A DNA stretch of 64,000 nt from Chryseobacterium sp. SSA4.19 (GCF_022601875.1 NZ_JAKVIP010000025.1:1-64000); one strand, 5' to 3'; positions 47,850-56,421 are shown, numbered from the stretch's first letter. The notes: a model not told the origin generated them from the letters alone. Numbers and translations: made by a program.

Positions 47850-47861
47850 ATATACTAACCG
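47850..47861 (+). repeat. Direct repeat ATATACTAACCG, copy 2
   Basis: Second copy of the 12-mer at 47184-47195, 666 nt downstream and again fused to the left arm of a terminator. Confidence 0.6.
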
Positions 47862-47888
47862 TTCTGATTTTCAGAGCGGTTTTTATTT
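47857..47888 (+). terminator. Terminator after the groEL fragment
   Basis: AACCGTTCTG (47857-47866) and CAGAGCGGTT (47872-47881) pair over 10 bp (one wobble), followed by T-rich sequence. Confidence 0.85.
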
Positions 47889-48159
47889 TGTATTATTTTT
47901 TTAATTATATTTGAGAAAACTAATTAAACCATGGAAAAATATCGATTACTTCTTACCTTACATCCCACTTTTAAACATAAATTCCAGTTTTAAAACAAAT
48001 AGCAATTAGTTTGCAGAAAAAAAGAAAATCTGTCACTAATAAGATTAACACTATGAGTATTATATTTCTATAAAAATCAATGCTATATAAAAGTGTTACT
48101 AGCTCAAAGTAAAAACCAAGAACATTCAGTTTTTTAACTATATGTAAACAGATAAGGAC
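47889..48159. other. Gap with promoter, short gene remnant and inverted repeat
   Basis: A perfect -7 box TATATTTG (47906-47913) leads to an ATG at 47931 and a 20-codon frame (MEKYRLLLTLHPTF...) ending at 47993. The layout copies that of the monooxygenase-like gene (same -7 box, start MEN-KYLL), so this may be the cut-off start of a lost gene. Further on, TAACACT (about 48047) and AGTGTTA (about 48092) form an inverted repeat ahead of the ATPase gene. The rest is AT-rich without clear content. Confidence 0.4.
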
Positions 48160-49749
48160 ATGTTAAATCTACAAAACTTAAATTCTGCAAAAAACAATTT
48201 ACTTCATTGTGATCCAAGTATATTTCAAAATAATAACAATAGCTTCCGTTATTTTTTAAATGAAATAAAAGTTAATGATTTTCGCCATATACATAATCTC
48301 GATTTAACATTTGATCATCCAGTTACAGTAATAACTGGAACAAATAAAATAGGTAAAACTAGTTTACTTTTACTTATTGCATGTAGTCATGTAAATTTTC
48401 AGAAATATGATTCTACAAAACCAGAAACAATTTTGAGACTTCATATTTGGCGAGATGTATTTACATTTACTGCTGTGGAATCTTCTACCAGACGTTATTC
48501 TTATGAGTTATTTTGGAGAGTTGGGAATACAAACCGAACTGGAGAAGGAAAGAGAGCTATTGGAAGCCAATCTTGGACAGGCTTGGGTAAATTTAGTAGT
48601 GATTCCACAAGGATGAATGCTAAAATAAGAGATAAAGAAGTTCGACTAATTGATTTAGACAGACTTTTGCCAGCACGAAATTTTTCTTCAAGTTTAAGGC
48701 GTAAAACAAACAGCGCAAATCGTGTTAGATTACATGAAGATATTGAGCAAGCATTCAATTATATATTTGAGAATGATATTCCATTTGAAATATATAAAAT
48801 TGGCTCACATATAAACAAAATTTCATATTTATTAATTCCCTCAAATCTTGCTGCGAATCCACATCAAGATTCATATTCAAGTTTTAATGCTGCATCGGGT
48901 GAAGAATCTCTAATAAATATTCTTGTAGACATATTTGATGCCCCAGTAGACTCTTTAATTATGATTGATGAACTTGAAGCTGGAATTCATCCAAATATTC
49001 AAAGACGTCTTACAGACATAATACAATATATATCATGGCATCATAAAAAACAATTTATTATTACGACTCATTCACCAACTTTATTATCTGCCTTACCACA
49101 AAAATCTAGAAAATTTATTGATAAAAAGACTAATGGAGATTTTGAAGTGATTTCGGCTATATCGGTTAATGCTACCTTTTCAAGAATGGATTTAGATGCT
49201 TATCCATTAATAAGATTATATTGCGAAGACACTGAAGCAGAATTTATAATTAAAAATATTTTGATGACTATAAATCAAAACAAAAAGCATTTTAGTAAAC
49301 TAATAAACATAATTACTTCAGGACCGATTGACCAAGTTAAAAATGACTATCTAAGACATAAAAGAAATTATCGTCAAATGCATTTAAAAATTGGATATTG
49401 TTGCATTTTTGACGGTGATCATATTACTCATCCACAGTATTCTTTGTATCATGAAAACCCTGATGAATTTACCTTTTTTTTATATCCATACGTTGCTCCT
49501 GAGAAATTCTTGGTGACAGCTTACCTAAATGCTAATCCAAATGCTCAGTTAGCAACTGCATTAACACATTCTGATCATCATGCTTTATTTCAAGTTATGG
49601 TTAGTTTAGGATTAGCGGCTGATGAAGGACAAGCTAGAAATATTTGTTGGATGGCTTTTACTAATACTCCAGAATATATTTTGCTTAAGACAAATATGAC
49701 AACCTTTTTACTAAATGTAGTAAGACATTTTTCAGAATTAGGCGAGTAA
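48160..49749 (+). CDS. OLD-like protein: ABC-type ATPase with C-terminal Toprim-like domain
   Basis: A 529-residue protein. The N-terminal half is an SMC/ABC-type ATPase: Walker A GTNKIGKT (60-67), a signature-like ASGEES (245-250), Walker B LIMIDE (266-271) followed by LEAGIHP, and the switch His304 in TTHSPTLLS. The C-terminal half has a Toprim/DUF4435-like pattern: LYCEDTEAEF with Glu356/Glu359, then an acidic pair in FDGD (Asp418, Asp420) and APEKFLV. This is the OLD nuclease layout, seen in phage-defence proteins. No partner gene (UvrD-like, RT) is next to it. The gene is much more AT-rich than its neighbours, so transfer is likely. Nuclease activity is inferred, not shown. Confidence 0.82.
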   Translation: MLNLQNLNSAKNNLLHCDPSIFQNNNNSFRYFLNEIKVNDFRHIHNLDLTFDHPVTVITGTNKIGKTSLLLLIACSHVNFQKYDSTKPETILRLHIWRDVFTFTAVESSTRRYSYELFWRVGNTNRTGEGKRAIGSQSWTGLGKFSSDSTRMNAKIRDKEVRLIDLDRLLPARNFSSSLRRKTNSANRVRLHEDIEQAFNYIFENDIPFEIYKIGSHINKISYLLIPSNLAANPHQDSYSSFNAASGEESLINILVDIFDAPVDSLIMIDELEAGIHPNIQRRLTDIIQYISWHHKKQFIITTHSPTLLSALPQKSRKFIDKKTNGDFEVISAISVNATFSRMDLDAYPLIRLYCEDTEAEFIIKNILMTINQNKKHFSKLINIITSGPIDQVKNDYLRHKRNYRQMHLKIGYCCIFDGDHITHPQYSLYHENPDEFTFFLYPYVAPEKFLVTAYLNANPNAQLATALTHSDHHALFQVMVSLGLAADEGQARNICWMAFTNTPEYILLKTNMTTFLLNVVRHFSELGE

Positions 49750-49818
49750 AACTAAAATTGCCAATATTGCTTTAGAACTCTTTTGAATCGTAAAAAAATT
49801 AAATTATGGAAACCCGAT

Positions 49819-49841
49819 GTCGCGGATTTGCAATCCGTGAC
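49819..49841. repeat. REP-like palindrome, copy 1
   Basis: GTCGCGGATT and AATCCGTGAC pair over 10 bp (one G-T wobble) around TGC, then T5. A related hairpin lies at 51939-51958, with the same CGAT before the stem. The hairpin plus T run can also end the ATPase transcript. Confidence 0.65.
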
Positions 49842-49856
49842 TTTTTCCTATCTTTA
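49828..49856 (+). promoter_or_regulatory. Candidate promoter of the Kelch gene, built on the REP-like palindrome
   Basis: TTG (49828-49830), in the loop side of the palindrome, is followed after 18 nt by TATCTTTA (49849-49856), one base off TAnnTTTG. The Kelch start is 20 nt downstream. Confidence 0.4.
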
Positions 49857-49875
49857 AAATCAAATCCCAACTTTA

Positions 49876-51048
49876 TTGAAAACAAAATCATTCCTCCTTT
49901 CGCTTTTCGGTTTATGTTTAGCCAATGCACAAACCCTGAATTTTAAACATCTTGCGGATATGTCCGTTCGCAGAGGAGGGATCAGCAGTGCTGTTGCAGA
50001 TGACCATATCTATGTGAGTAACGGGTATAGAGACAATGACGGCAACGCCTCTTTTATCGAGAAATACAGCATTAAAGATAACCGCTGGAGTGTCGTCAAT
50101 GCTAAGCTGCTTCCCAGAAGATTCGCCAATTCGGAGACTGATGGTCATAAAATTTATATTTTTAACGGCTGGGGAAACAGCCATCTTGAAATTCTGGACC
50201 TCGAAACAAATAAGATCACAAAGGGAGCTGTGAACCGTGCCTACACGGGAAATGCAGGTTCTGCCATCCATAACGGAAAAATCTATGTGTTCGGCGGCAG
50301 CGGGCTGAACAATGCTGCCACCACTGTATTTTCCAACAGGTTCCAGTACTATGATATTGCTTCCGATACCTGGCATCCCCTACCCGATATGCCCATGGCC
50401 AGAGAAACAAAAGGCAAAGTTGTGAATGATAAGCTCTATGTTATTGGTGGTTTCAACGGTACGTCTTCCCGGTTGGTGAATGTGTATGATCTCAACAAAA
50501 ATCTTTGGACTGAGCAATACACCATGCCTATCGGGATATCCGGTCATTCATTGGCGGTATCCGGTCATAAGATCTTTATTGCAGGAGGATATAATAATCA
50601 AACTTTCCTAGCCTACTTCGATACAGAAACCAATACACTGCATCAGTTATCATCCAATATGATTCCCAGAAGACATGCTGCCGCCGAAATCTATAACAAT
50701 AAATTATACATCATCGGCGGAAGTACAACGTCTTCAACCAAATCAGCCCTTAAAAGCCTTCAGGTTGCGGATATCAGCGAAGAAGCACTTTCCGCTGAAA
50801 ACACTAATAAAGATATATTTGAATCAAAGGTCTATACCAATACACAAAGAGACGGTTTTGTCATCAGCAATAAAAATAACAGCAATCAGTTTGAATACAC
50901 TGTCTATACAATAGATGGAAAAGAAAGCGGAAAAGGTTTTGCTTATTATAATAAAAATATAGATTTATCAAAAGTACCTAGCGGAACGTATATTTTTATG
51001 TATAAAAATGAAAAAGGAATTTTGAAGCAGGTTAGAATTATAAGATAA
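49876..51048 (+). CDS. Secreted Kelch-repeat protein with T9SS sorting tail
   Basis: A 390-residue protein that starts with TTG at 49876, since only this start gives the signal peptide (FLLSLFGLCLANAQ). About five Kelch-type blades follow, with repeated GxxIYVxNG, KIYVFGGSG, KLYVIGGFNG, KIFIAGGYNN and KLYIIGGST. The end (about 310-390) has the type A T9SS pattern, with DLSKVPSGTYIFMY and a basic last stretch KQVRIIR. The protein is therefore exported through the type IX system and probably held at the surface or released. The ligand of the propeller is unknown. Confidence 0.88.
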   Translation: MKTKSFLLSLFGLCLANAQTLNFKHLADMSVRRGGISSAVADDHIYVSNGYRDNDGNASFIEKYSIKDNRWSVVNAKLLPRRFANSETDGHKIYIFNGWGNSHLEILDLETNKITKGAVNRAYTGNAGSAIHNGKIYVFGGSGLNNAATTVFSNRFQYYDIASDTWHPLPDMPMARETKGKVVNDKLYVIGGFNGTSSRLVNVYDLNKNLWTEQYTMPIGISGHSLAVSGHKIFIAGGYNNQTFLAYFDTETNTLHQLSSNMIPRRHAAAEIYNNKLYIIGGSTTSSTKSALKSLQVADISEEALSAENTNKDIFESKVYTNTQRDGFVISNKNNSNQFEYTVYTIDGKESGKGFAYYNKNIDLSKVPSGTYIFMYKNEKGILKQVRIIR

Positions 51049-51187
51049 ACATCTTATTGAGGATTTACAAACTGTGACCAGAATTATTCTCATGTTACTC
51101 ACCCCCGATCAAGCGGATTACCGATTTCTCAGGTTTGATTAGCAGCAGAACAATGTCTGCAACTTCCATTCAAAACAAAAATATCCA

Positions 51188-51844
51188 ATGAGATTATTAT
51201 TATTCTTCTTTTCCTTTACCATAATCTTAAGCTGTAAAACAAATGATCCGTTTAACCTTCAAAGGATGAGTGAAGCGGAACGCTACAACTTCATTTCTTC
51301 AAATTTAAAAATTAATAACGGTGTTAATCTCGGTAATTTTATTTTTCATTTACAAGAATCTAAAATAGAATTGAGACCTTTTGATCAGCTTTTAATTAAT
51401 AAATTAAAAAAAGCCCAATACCCTTATGACATTAATATATTGACAAATTTGTTAGTTGACAATAAAGAAAACAAATCTAACATAGAATGGATACTCAACT
51501 CAAAAATCAAAATTTGGGATACAGGAAACTGGTCTGAAAAATTTTGGAGCTTAATCAATGAATATAATTTAGATATTAAAAAACCGGATTACTTTATTAT
51601 AGAAAATTTCTCAAAAAAATATAATGTTTCTGCATTTATAAAAACAAAAATAGAAAATAATGAATTAGGTAATGACCCTTTATTAATGGTAAATTGGAAT
51701 ATTGTAAATTATGAAGAAGGAAAACTGATTGAGACCTTAAATCACTTAGATATTAAACAAATTGATTATACTCCGAAAGACAAATCAGTAAGTTTATATG
51801 GAAAACGTGGAATTGATGGACTTTTACATATTATAGCTAATTAA
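51188..51844 (+). CDS. Lipoprotein with TonB-plug-like C-terminal motif
   Basis: A 218-residue protein with a lipobox (ILSC, Cys16). The body is AT-rich in codon use and unlike any family I know. The last 35 residues (LNHLDIKQIDYTPKDKSV, then LYGKRGIDGLLHIIAN) repeat the pattern of the SusC plug, where NPxDIExIxVLKxAxxxxLYGxRGxxGVIIITTK is usual, but no barrel follows. It may be a stand-alone plug-like partner of a TonB system or a periplasmic adaptor. It is a single gene between the Kelch gene and the second REP-like palindrome. Confidence 0.65.
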   Translation: MRLLLFFFSFTIILSCKTNDPFNLQRMSEAERYNFISSNLKINNGVNLGNFIFHLQESKIELRPFDQLLINKLKKAQYPYDINILTNLLVDNKENKSNIEWILNSKIKIWDTGNWSEKFWSLINEYNLDIKKPDYFIIENFSKKYNVSAFIKTKIENNELGNDPLLMVNWNIVNYEEGKLIETLNHLDIKQIDYTPKDKSVSLYGKRGIDGLLHIIAN

Positions 51845-51938
51845 TATAAATGCAGCACATTAAAATTTTACAAATAGAAATCGGATCATTTAAAAGAAAA
51901 CCAACCAGTTGATTCTCTTAAGTTTTGCCTCTCGATCT

Positions 51939-51958
51939 CATGGATTTTGTAATCCGTG
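51939..51958. repeat. REP-like palindrome, copy 2
   Basis: CATGGATT and AATCCGTG pair over 8 bp (one wobble) around TTGT. It is a degenerate copy of the hairpin at 49819-49841: both have CGAT shortly before the stem and the same GGATT/AATCCGTG core. Confidence 0.6.
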
Positions 51959-51992
51959 CGTAAAATAATTAAATTTACTAAAAATCATAAAG

Positions 51993-52655
51993 ATGAAAAA
52001 AGCCTTTGAATTCCTTAAACAGCTCGAAAGAAACAACAACCGGGAATGGTTTGCCGCCCATAAAGCGGAATATGACGCATTAGTAAAAGAAAACAAAATG
52101 CTTTTCGATCAGATCTATGCCGAACTTCAGAACCATGACCAGGTAACAGGGATTCATATGTACAGGATTTACCGGGATATCCGGTTTTCAAAAGACCAGA
52201 CGCCATACAAAAACCATTTCGGAGTCGGGTATTCCCGCTTAAAACCGATGCTGAGAGGAGGTTATTATATCCATCTTGAACCCGGCAACAGTTTTGTGGG
52301 AGGCGGATTCTGGGGACCGGATGCCAGAGATCTTCTGCGCATCCGTAAAGAATTTGAAATCAGTACTGCAGAAATTGAAAAGATCACGTCAGATGATACC
52401 TTCATCTATTATTTTAAAGAAATAAAAGGCGATGCCGTGAAAACTGCACCGAGAGGCTTCGATAAAAACCATCCCGCCATCGACCTTATCAGGAAAAAGC
52501 AGTATGTCGTGATGAGACCTTTTACCGATCAGGAAGTTTTTTCGGATAATTTCCGTAAAGAAGCAGTTCTCACTTTATTAGCCATGCGTCCCTTCTTTGA
52601 TTATATGAGCGAAGTGCTCACTACAGATCTGAACGGACAGCCTTTAAGTGATTGA
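51993..52655 (+). CDS. DUF2461 domain protein
   Basis: A 220-residue protein of the DUF2461 (TIGR02453) family, with the conserved start FLKQLERNNNREWFAAHKAEY, then YRIYRDIRFSKDQTPYKNHFG, and GGYYIHLEPG. The family is widespread in Bacteroidota and Actinobacteria and has no proven function. There is no signal peptide. The stop overlaps by 4 nt an in-frame upstream start of the next, broken gene, but the real start of that gene is 57 nt further on. Confidence 0.9.
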   Translation: MKKAFEFLKQLERNNNREWFAAHKAEYDALVKENKMLFDQIYAELQNHDQVTGIHMYRIYRDIRFSKDQTPYKNHFGVGYSRLKPMLRGGYYIHLEPGNSFVGGGFWGPDARDLLRIRKEFEISTAEIEKITSDDTFIYYFKEIKGDAVKTAPRGFDKNHPAIDLIRKKQYVVMRPFTDQEVFSDNFRKEAVLTLLAMRPFFDYMSEVLTTDLNGQPLSD

Positions 52656-52708
52656 GAATTCTTTCCCTGCATACTTATTTTATAACTCTAAATCATCAGG
52701 TAAAATCA

Positions 52709-53429
52709 ATGAGAACTATTCTTTCGACTGCTTTAACTTTAATCGCTTCTGTTTTTCATTCCCAAACCAAAGACGTTGCAGGAATGTATGGTGAAGGACT
52801 TCTCAACAAATTCAATCCGGGAGCGAATTATATTGAATTAAAACCCGACTCCACTTTCGTCTACAATTACTATGGAAAAAAATTATGAGGGAAGCTGGAA
52901 ACTTTCCGAGAATAAGGTGCTGCTAAATCCTGACCTTAAGAAAGAATTTGCCAAAATAAAAATGAGAGAATCCAGGAACGACTCTGATTCCATTACCATC
53001 AAGATCAACTACATTCCAAAAAAAGACGGTTCCGGAAAGTCAATAAGCAATGGATTTATAATGGCAACCGTTTATTTTGACAAAAAAGGAAATGACATCA
53101 ACATCCTGAAATCGCCTTACGTAAGAAACCGCGGCTGGGCTCCGCATATAAGAAGACAAAGCATCCTGAATAATGAAAATTCGGTAACCATTCCCAAAAA
53201 AGACTTTTCACAGCTCGGTTTCAGGACCTACAACCTCAACGATTATATTATTTTCAACAGGGCAGACAAAGATTCCAACGTTTTCGAGTTTGACATTGAG
53301 GATATTGCTACAGAAGAAGATACCATCAGGGACGAATTTTTTATTCTTGACGGAAAATTCCTGTATTATCCGAACAGGAAAGGGAGAGTCGATGTCATGC
53401 AGCTGCCTTTGGCGAAAAAGAAAATATAA
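52709..53429 (+). pseudogene. Secreted protein gene broken by a poly-A frameshift
   Basis: The first piece has a signal peptide (MRTILSTALTLIASVFHSQ) and runs through DSTFVYNYYGKKL to a stop at 52888. The second piece carries on in another frame from NYEGSWKL to 53429. The join lies in GG-A7-TT at about 52874-52882: with six As instead of seven the frame reads YGKNYEGSWKL without a break, giving about 239 residues. A -1 ribosomal slip would not mend it; loss of one A in the genome or transcript would. It may be an assembly error, a phase-variable run, or a real pseudogene. The family is unknown. Confidence 0.78.
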
Positions 53430-53457
53430 ACAGGCAAAAAATAAGCATTCAATAACC

Positions 53458-54123
53458 ATGAAAATAAAGCTACTTATCTTATCTTTTCTGATTTCAGTAA
53501 AATTATTCGGATGCAAATGCGAGAACATGAGTATTCAGGAATCGTTTAAATATGCAGATTTTGTATTTACGGGAAAAGTATATGACATTGTTCAGATCCC
53601 TTCCTGATTCAAAACTTTAAATAACTATCTCAGTAAAATACAGGTCAATACAATTTATAAGTCGCAGGCTTACGAAGAATTTTACAAAAACGATGCAACC
53701 CTTTTTTCATCCGAGCTCAGATCATGCAATCTGTCTTACGATAAAAATACCGAGTATCTGATTTTCGCCTATATCGAACCCGATACCGGCTTACTCTACT
53801 CTGAATTCTGCAGCTATACCAGACCTCTGAAAAACGTCACGAAAGACGAACTGAAAATTTTACAGGATCTGGAGAAAGAATATCTCAATCGGGATGAAGA
53901 TGTGATTTTTAAGCCTTTCATAGAAGACTTTGAGCTTGAAACGAATAAGCCGGATATCTACATTAAAAAGCTAAAAAGAAAAGCCGACATGGCGGAGTCC
54001 AGGTACGAAGCACTGAAAAATGAAAATAGAAATTTAACGATTCTCCTGTGTATAATTGCCGGTATTTTAGTCCTGGGAATTTCTTTTATATTTGGGAAAA
54101 GAAAATATAAAAGAAAATCTTGA
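53458..54123 (+). pseudogene. Membrane-anchored NTR/TIMP-like protein gene with an in-frame stop
   Basis: The frame starts with a signal peptide (MKIKLLILSFLISVKLFG) and CKCENMSIQESFKYADFVF, reaches TGA at 53605-53607, and continues in the same frame to 54123 without another stop: 222 codons in all. The first part resembles the netrin/TIMP-like (NTR) pattern of Bacteroidota proteins that begin with paired cysteines and a FxxADxVFxGKV stretch. The distal part has further cysteines, and the end has a membrane helix (LLCIIAGILVLGISFIFG) with a basic tail. A single base change would restore it. Pseudogene or sequencing error. Confidence 0.78.
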
Positions 54124-54282
54124 TGCTTTCTTTCACTGGCGCAAGTATCGCGTTTATTCCACATTAAACGGAAAGATAAAAAAATTAGTCCATGATTGTT
54201 TCACAATGTCTTTCTTCATAAAACCCCCTATTTACTACATTTGCAGGTAAAATCAAACTGATCAACCATTTTCAGATCATCA

Positions 54283-55377
54283 ATGGATAAAAATTTCAAA
54301 AATTACGAAGAAACAATTCCCAGAAAGCACCGGATCAGCTTTTCGCCAAAATACAAAGAAGAATTTAAGACACTGGTTAATGAGATCATTTTTATTGCAG
54401 TTGCGGAAAAAGCATTTGAAAAACTTGGGTGGGACCTCGTTTACAAAGACGATTTTAATATCGAAGCAAAACGCAAGGAAGCCGGCTGGATGAATGAACG
54501 CTGGACGGAAATCATTACCGCAACATACAAAGACGGAAACATTTTCGTAAAAAGCGAATCTTTGGGAAACGAGATCTGGGATGCCGGCAAAAACTCAAAA
54601 AGAGTAAAATTATTCATCTACGCGTACCAGGAAACTTTAAAAATGTTCGATCAGGAAGCACTGCAGGAATTGGAAACAGAGGCGGAAAGAAAGAACAACT
54701 GGGACGACTATATCATTCCGGATACTTTGCCAAAACCAGCTCAGACAAAAACTCCCGATCTTACCATTCCCTTAATCGGCAGTTTATTCGTTTCACTTAT
54801 TCTGGGATTTACCTTAGCGTACCTTTCCGTAAAAGGAGTGTACCTCATCGGCTTGTTTGAATTTCTTGTAGCAACGGCACTTGTGTTTGCCATGAAATAT
54901 TTAATTAAATTTTCAAATTATACCGATTTTAGAAAGCTTCAATACATATTAGCCGCTATGATCATACTGATTTATGCCTCGAGCCAGTATTTTCAGTATG
55001 AAATAATTCTTCGTGAGAATAATCTGGAAAGAATCGGATTTTTGAGCTTTTTAAAGATTCGGTTTTCTCAGGGATTTACGGTAAATAAGATCAATCTGGG
55101 CTGGATTGGCTGGATCATCAGCTGGATTATTCAGTTGGGATTAACCGGACTTTTCGCTTATCTTAAAATAGTGACGGTACTTACCAAATATGTCCTTGAA
55201 AGAATACCTGTCGAAGTCGTGGATTTTGCCTGTTACCATGCTGTTAAAAATAAATCGGAAGAGGAAATAAGAAAAGAACTTGCCGGAAAAGGATGGTCCA
55301 ATAAAAAAGATCAGGATGCGGTTTTCGAAGCCATCGGAGGACTTTACAGTGCCACCGAAATCAATAGAATGAAGTAA
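54283..55377 (+). CDS. Hypothetical protein with four membrane helices
   Basis: The 364-residue protein has a soluble first part (1 to about 155) and four membrane helices (about 158-180, 183-206, 217-236, 272-292), then a charged C-terminal tail with AGKGWSNKKDQDAVFEAIGGLYS, which looks like a small helical domain. I do not recognise the first part; it holds a conserved-looking EKAFEKLGWDLVYKDD. It is the first gene of the accessory run and has a terminator after it. It may be linked to the immunity-like genes that follow, but only by position. Confidence 0.65.
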   Translation: MDKNFKNYEETIPRKHRISFSPKYKEEFKTLVNEIIFIAVAEKAFEKLGWDLVYKDDFNIEAKRKEAGWMNERWTEIITATYKDGNIFVKSESLGNEIWDAGKNSKRVKLFIYAYQETLKMFDQEALQELETEAERKNNWDDYIIPDTLPKPAQTKTPDLTIPLIGSLFVSLILGFTLAYLSVKGVYLIGLFEFLVATALVFAMKYLIKFSNYTDFRKLQYILAAMIILIYASSQYFQYEIILRENNLERIGFLSFLKIRFSQGFTVNKINLGWIGWIISWIIQLGLTGLFAYLKIVTVLTKYVLERIPVEVVDFACYHAVKNKSEEEIRKELAGKGWSNKKDQDAVFEAIGGLYSATEINRMK

Positions 55378-55447
55378 AAACATGATCGGTGAAGATCAAT
55401 CTGAGACAGGCAATTTATCCCTCTCAATTTTAAAGCATGACAAAACA

Positions 55448-55471
55448 AAACCGCTCGAATATGAGCGGTTT
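55448..55471 (+). terminator. Terminator after the four-helix protein gene
   Basis: AAACCGCTC (55448-55456) and GAGCGGTTT (55463-55471) form a perfect 9-bp stem with loop GAATAT, 70 nt past the stop. Confidence 0.85.
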
Positions 55472-55773
55472 ATAATTTATAATAATACTATTCAATTATA
55501 ATTCCCCCTTTTCAATGCATCATCGAATCTATAGAATCAAGACAATCAATCTTTTAGCTTTAAACTAAACTCTTTTTAACCAAAAAACCTGATTTTCTAA
55601 GCTTTTTTCCTCAAAAAGACTATTTTCAAACAATGATTGATCTTACGAAAACTTCCGGCATCCAGCTTCCCTCTTTCAGCCTGTTAATCCGGCTTTATTT
55701 TAAATACTGCTTAGCAAAGCATAATGGCTATTTTTCATTTTTCCGTACCTTAATTCTTTAAAAGGCAATACCA
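55472..55773. other. Gap before the immunity-like genes
   Basis: About 300 AT-rich nt. A 42-codon frame (ATG at 55633) ends at 55761, with no recognisable product; it may be a gene remnant. No good promoter for the SUFU gene is seen. Confidence 0.4.
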
Positions 55774-56421
55774 ATGAACACAGAAGAATACAGAAAACAA
55801 TTTACCGAAGACGATGCCGTCGGCTGGGAATGTATCGATAAAGAACTGAAAAAGATTTATCCCGATCAGGAACCGCTGCATTTTGTCCCGTCTCTCCATT
55901 ACATAGCCGGAGGCAACGACCAGCTGGATGGCATCAGTGTCTATAAAAGCGAAAAGCAGATGAAGCATTTTCATTTTGTGACCTATGGATTTTCAGAACT
56001 CTATTACAACGAAAAAAGTGCCGGCGGGGAATTCAGTAAATTTGGGTTTGAACTTACATTCAGGCTGAAAATGGAACAGCCGGATGAAAACATATCCTGG
56101 GTTTGCAACCTGCTTCAAAACCTGGCGCGGTACGTTTTCAAATCCGGAAAATGGTTTGAGGAATACCATCTGATTCCGGCCAACGGCCCGATCCGTAGTG
56201 AATACGATACTGACATTACAGCACTGGCGTTTGCCCTTGATCCCAAACTTGGTAAAACAGACACACCGCACGGAGAGGTTTCATTTCTACAAATAATTGG
56301 CATTACCAGTGATGAGTACAAGCAATTGGAACAGAATCCCGTTCCTTCGGAAACCAAAAAGATGATTGATAGGATGCAACAGGACAATAAATTATTGATA
56401 ACGGATCTGAACCGCAAATAA
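55774..56421 (+). CDS. Suppressor-of-fused (SUFU) domain protein, probable immunity protein
   Basis: A 215-residue protein of the bacterial SUFU family: PSLHYIAGGNDQLDGISVY, HFHFVTYGFSELYY, and GFELTFRL in order, then a helical end. In bacteria SUFU proteins are known mainly as immunity proteins that neutralise polymorphic toxins of rival or sister cells. No toxin is in the window. It is followed by three more small genes on the same strand with gaps of 100-300 nt, which looks like an array of separately acquired genes, not an operon. Confidence 0.85.
   Translation: MNTEEYRKQFTEDDAVGWECIDKELKKIYPDQEPLHFVPSLHYIAGGNDQLDGISVYKSEKQMKHFHFVTYGFSELYYNEKSAGGEFSKFGFELTFRLKMEQPDENISWVCNLLQNLARYVFKSGKWFEEYHLIPANGPIRSEYDTDITALAFALDPKLGKTDTPHGEVSFLQIIGITSDEYKQLEQNPVPSETKKMIDRMQQDNKLLITDLNRK

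Noticed and set aside
52872-52885. Programmed -1 frameshift on the A7 run
   Set aside because: A -1 slip leads to the wrong frame; a +1 shift is needed. Only loss of one A mends it.
53605-53607. TGA read as selenocysteine
   Set aside because: No SECIS-like hairpin is seen right after the codon, and the site is not in a redox motif. A nonsense change or error is simpler.
55633-55761. 42-codon frame before the SUFU gene
   Set aside because: No recognisable product, promoter or conservation that I can see; left as a possible remnant.
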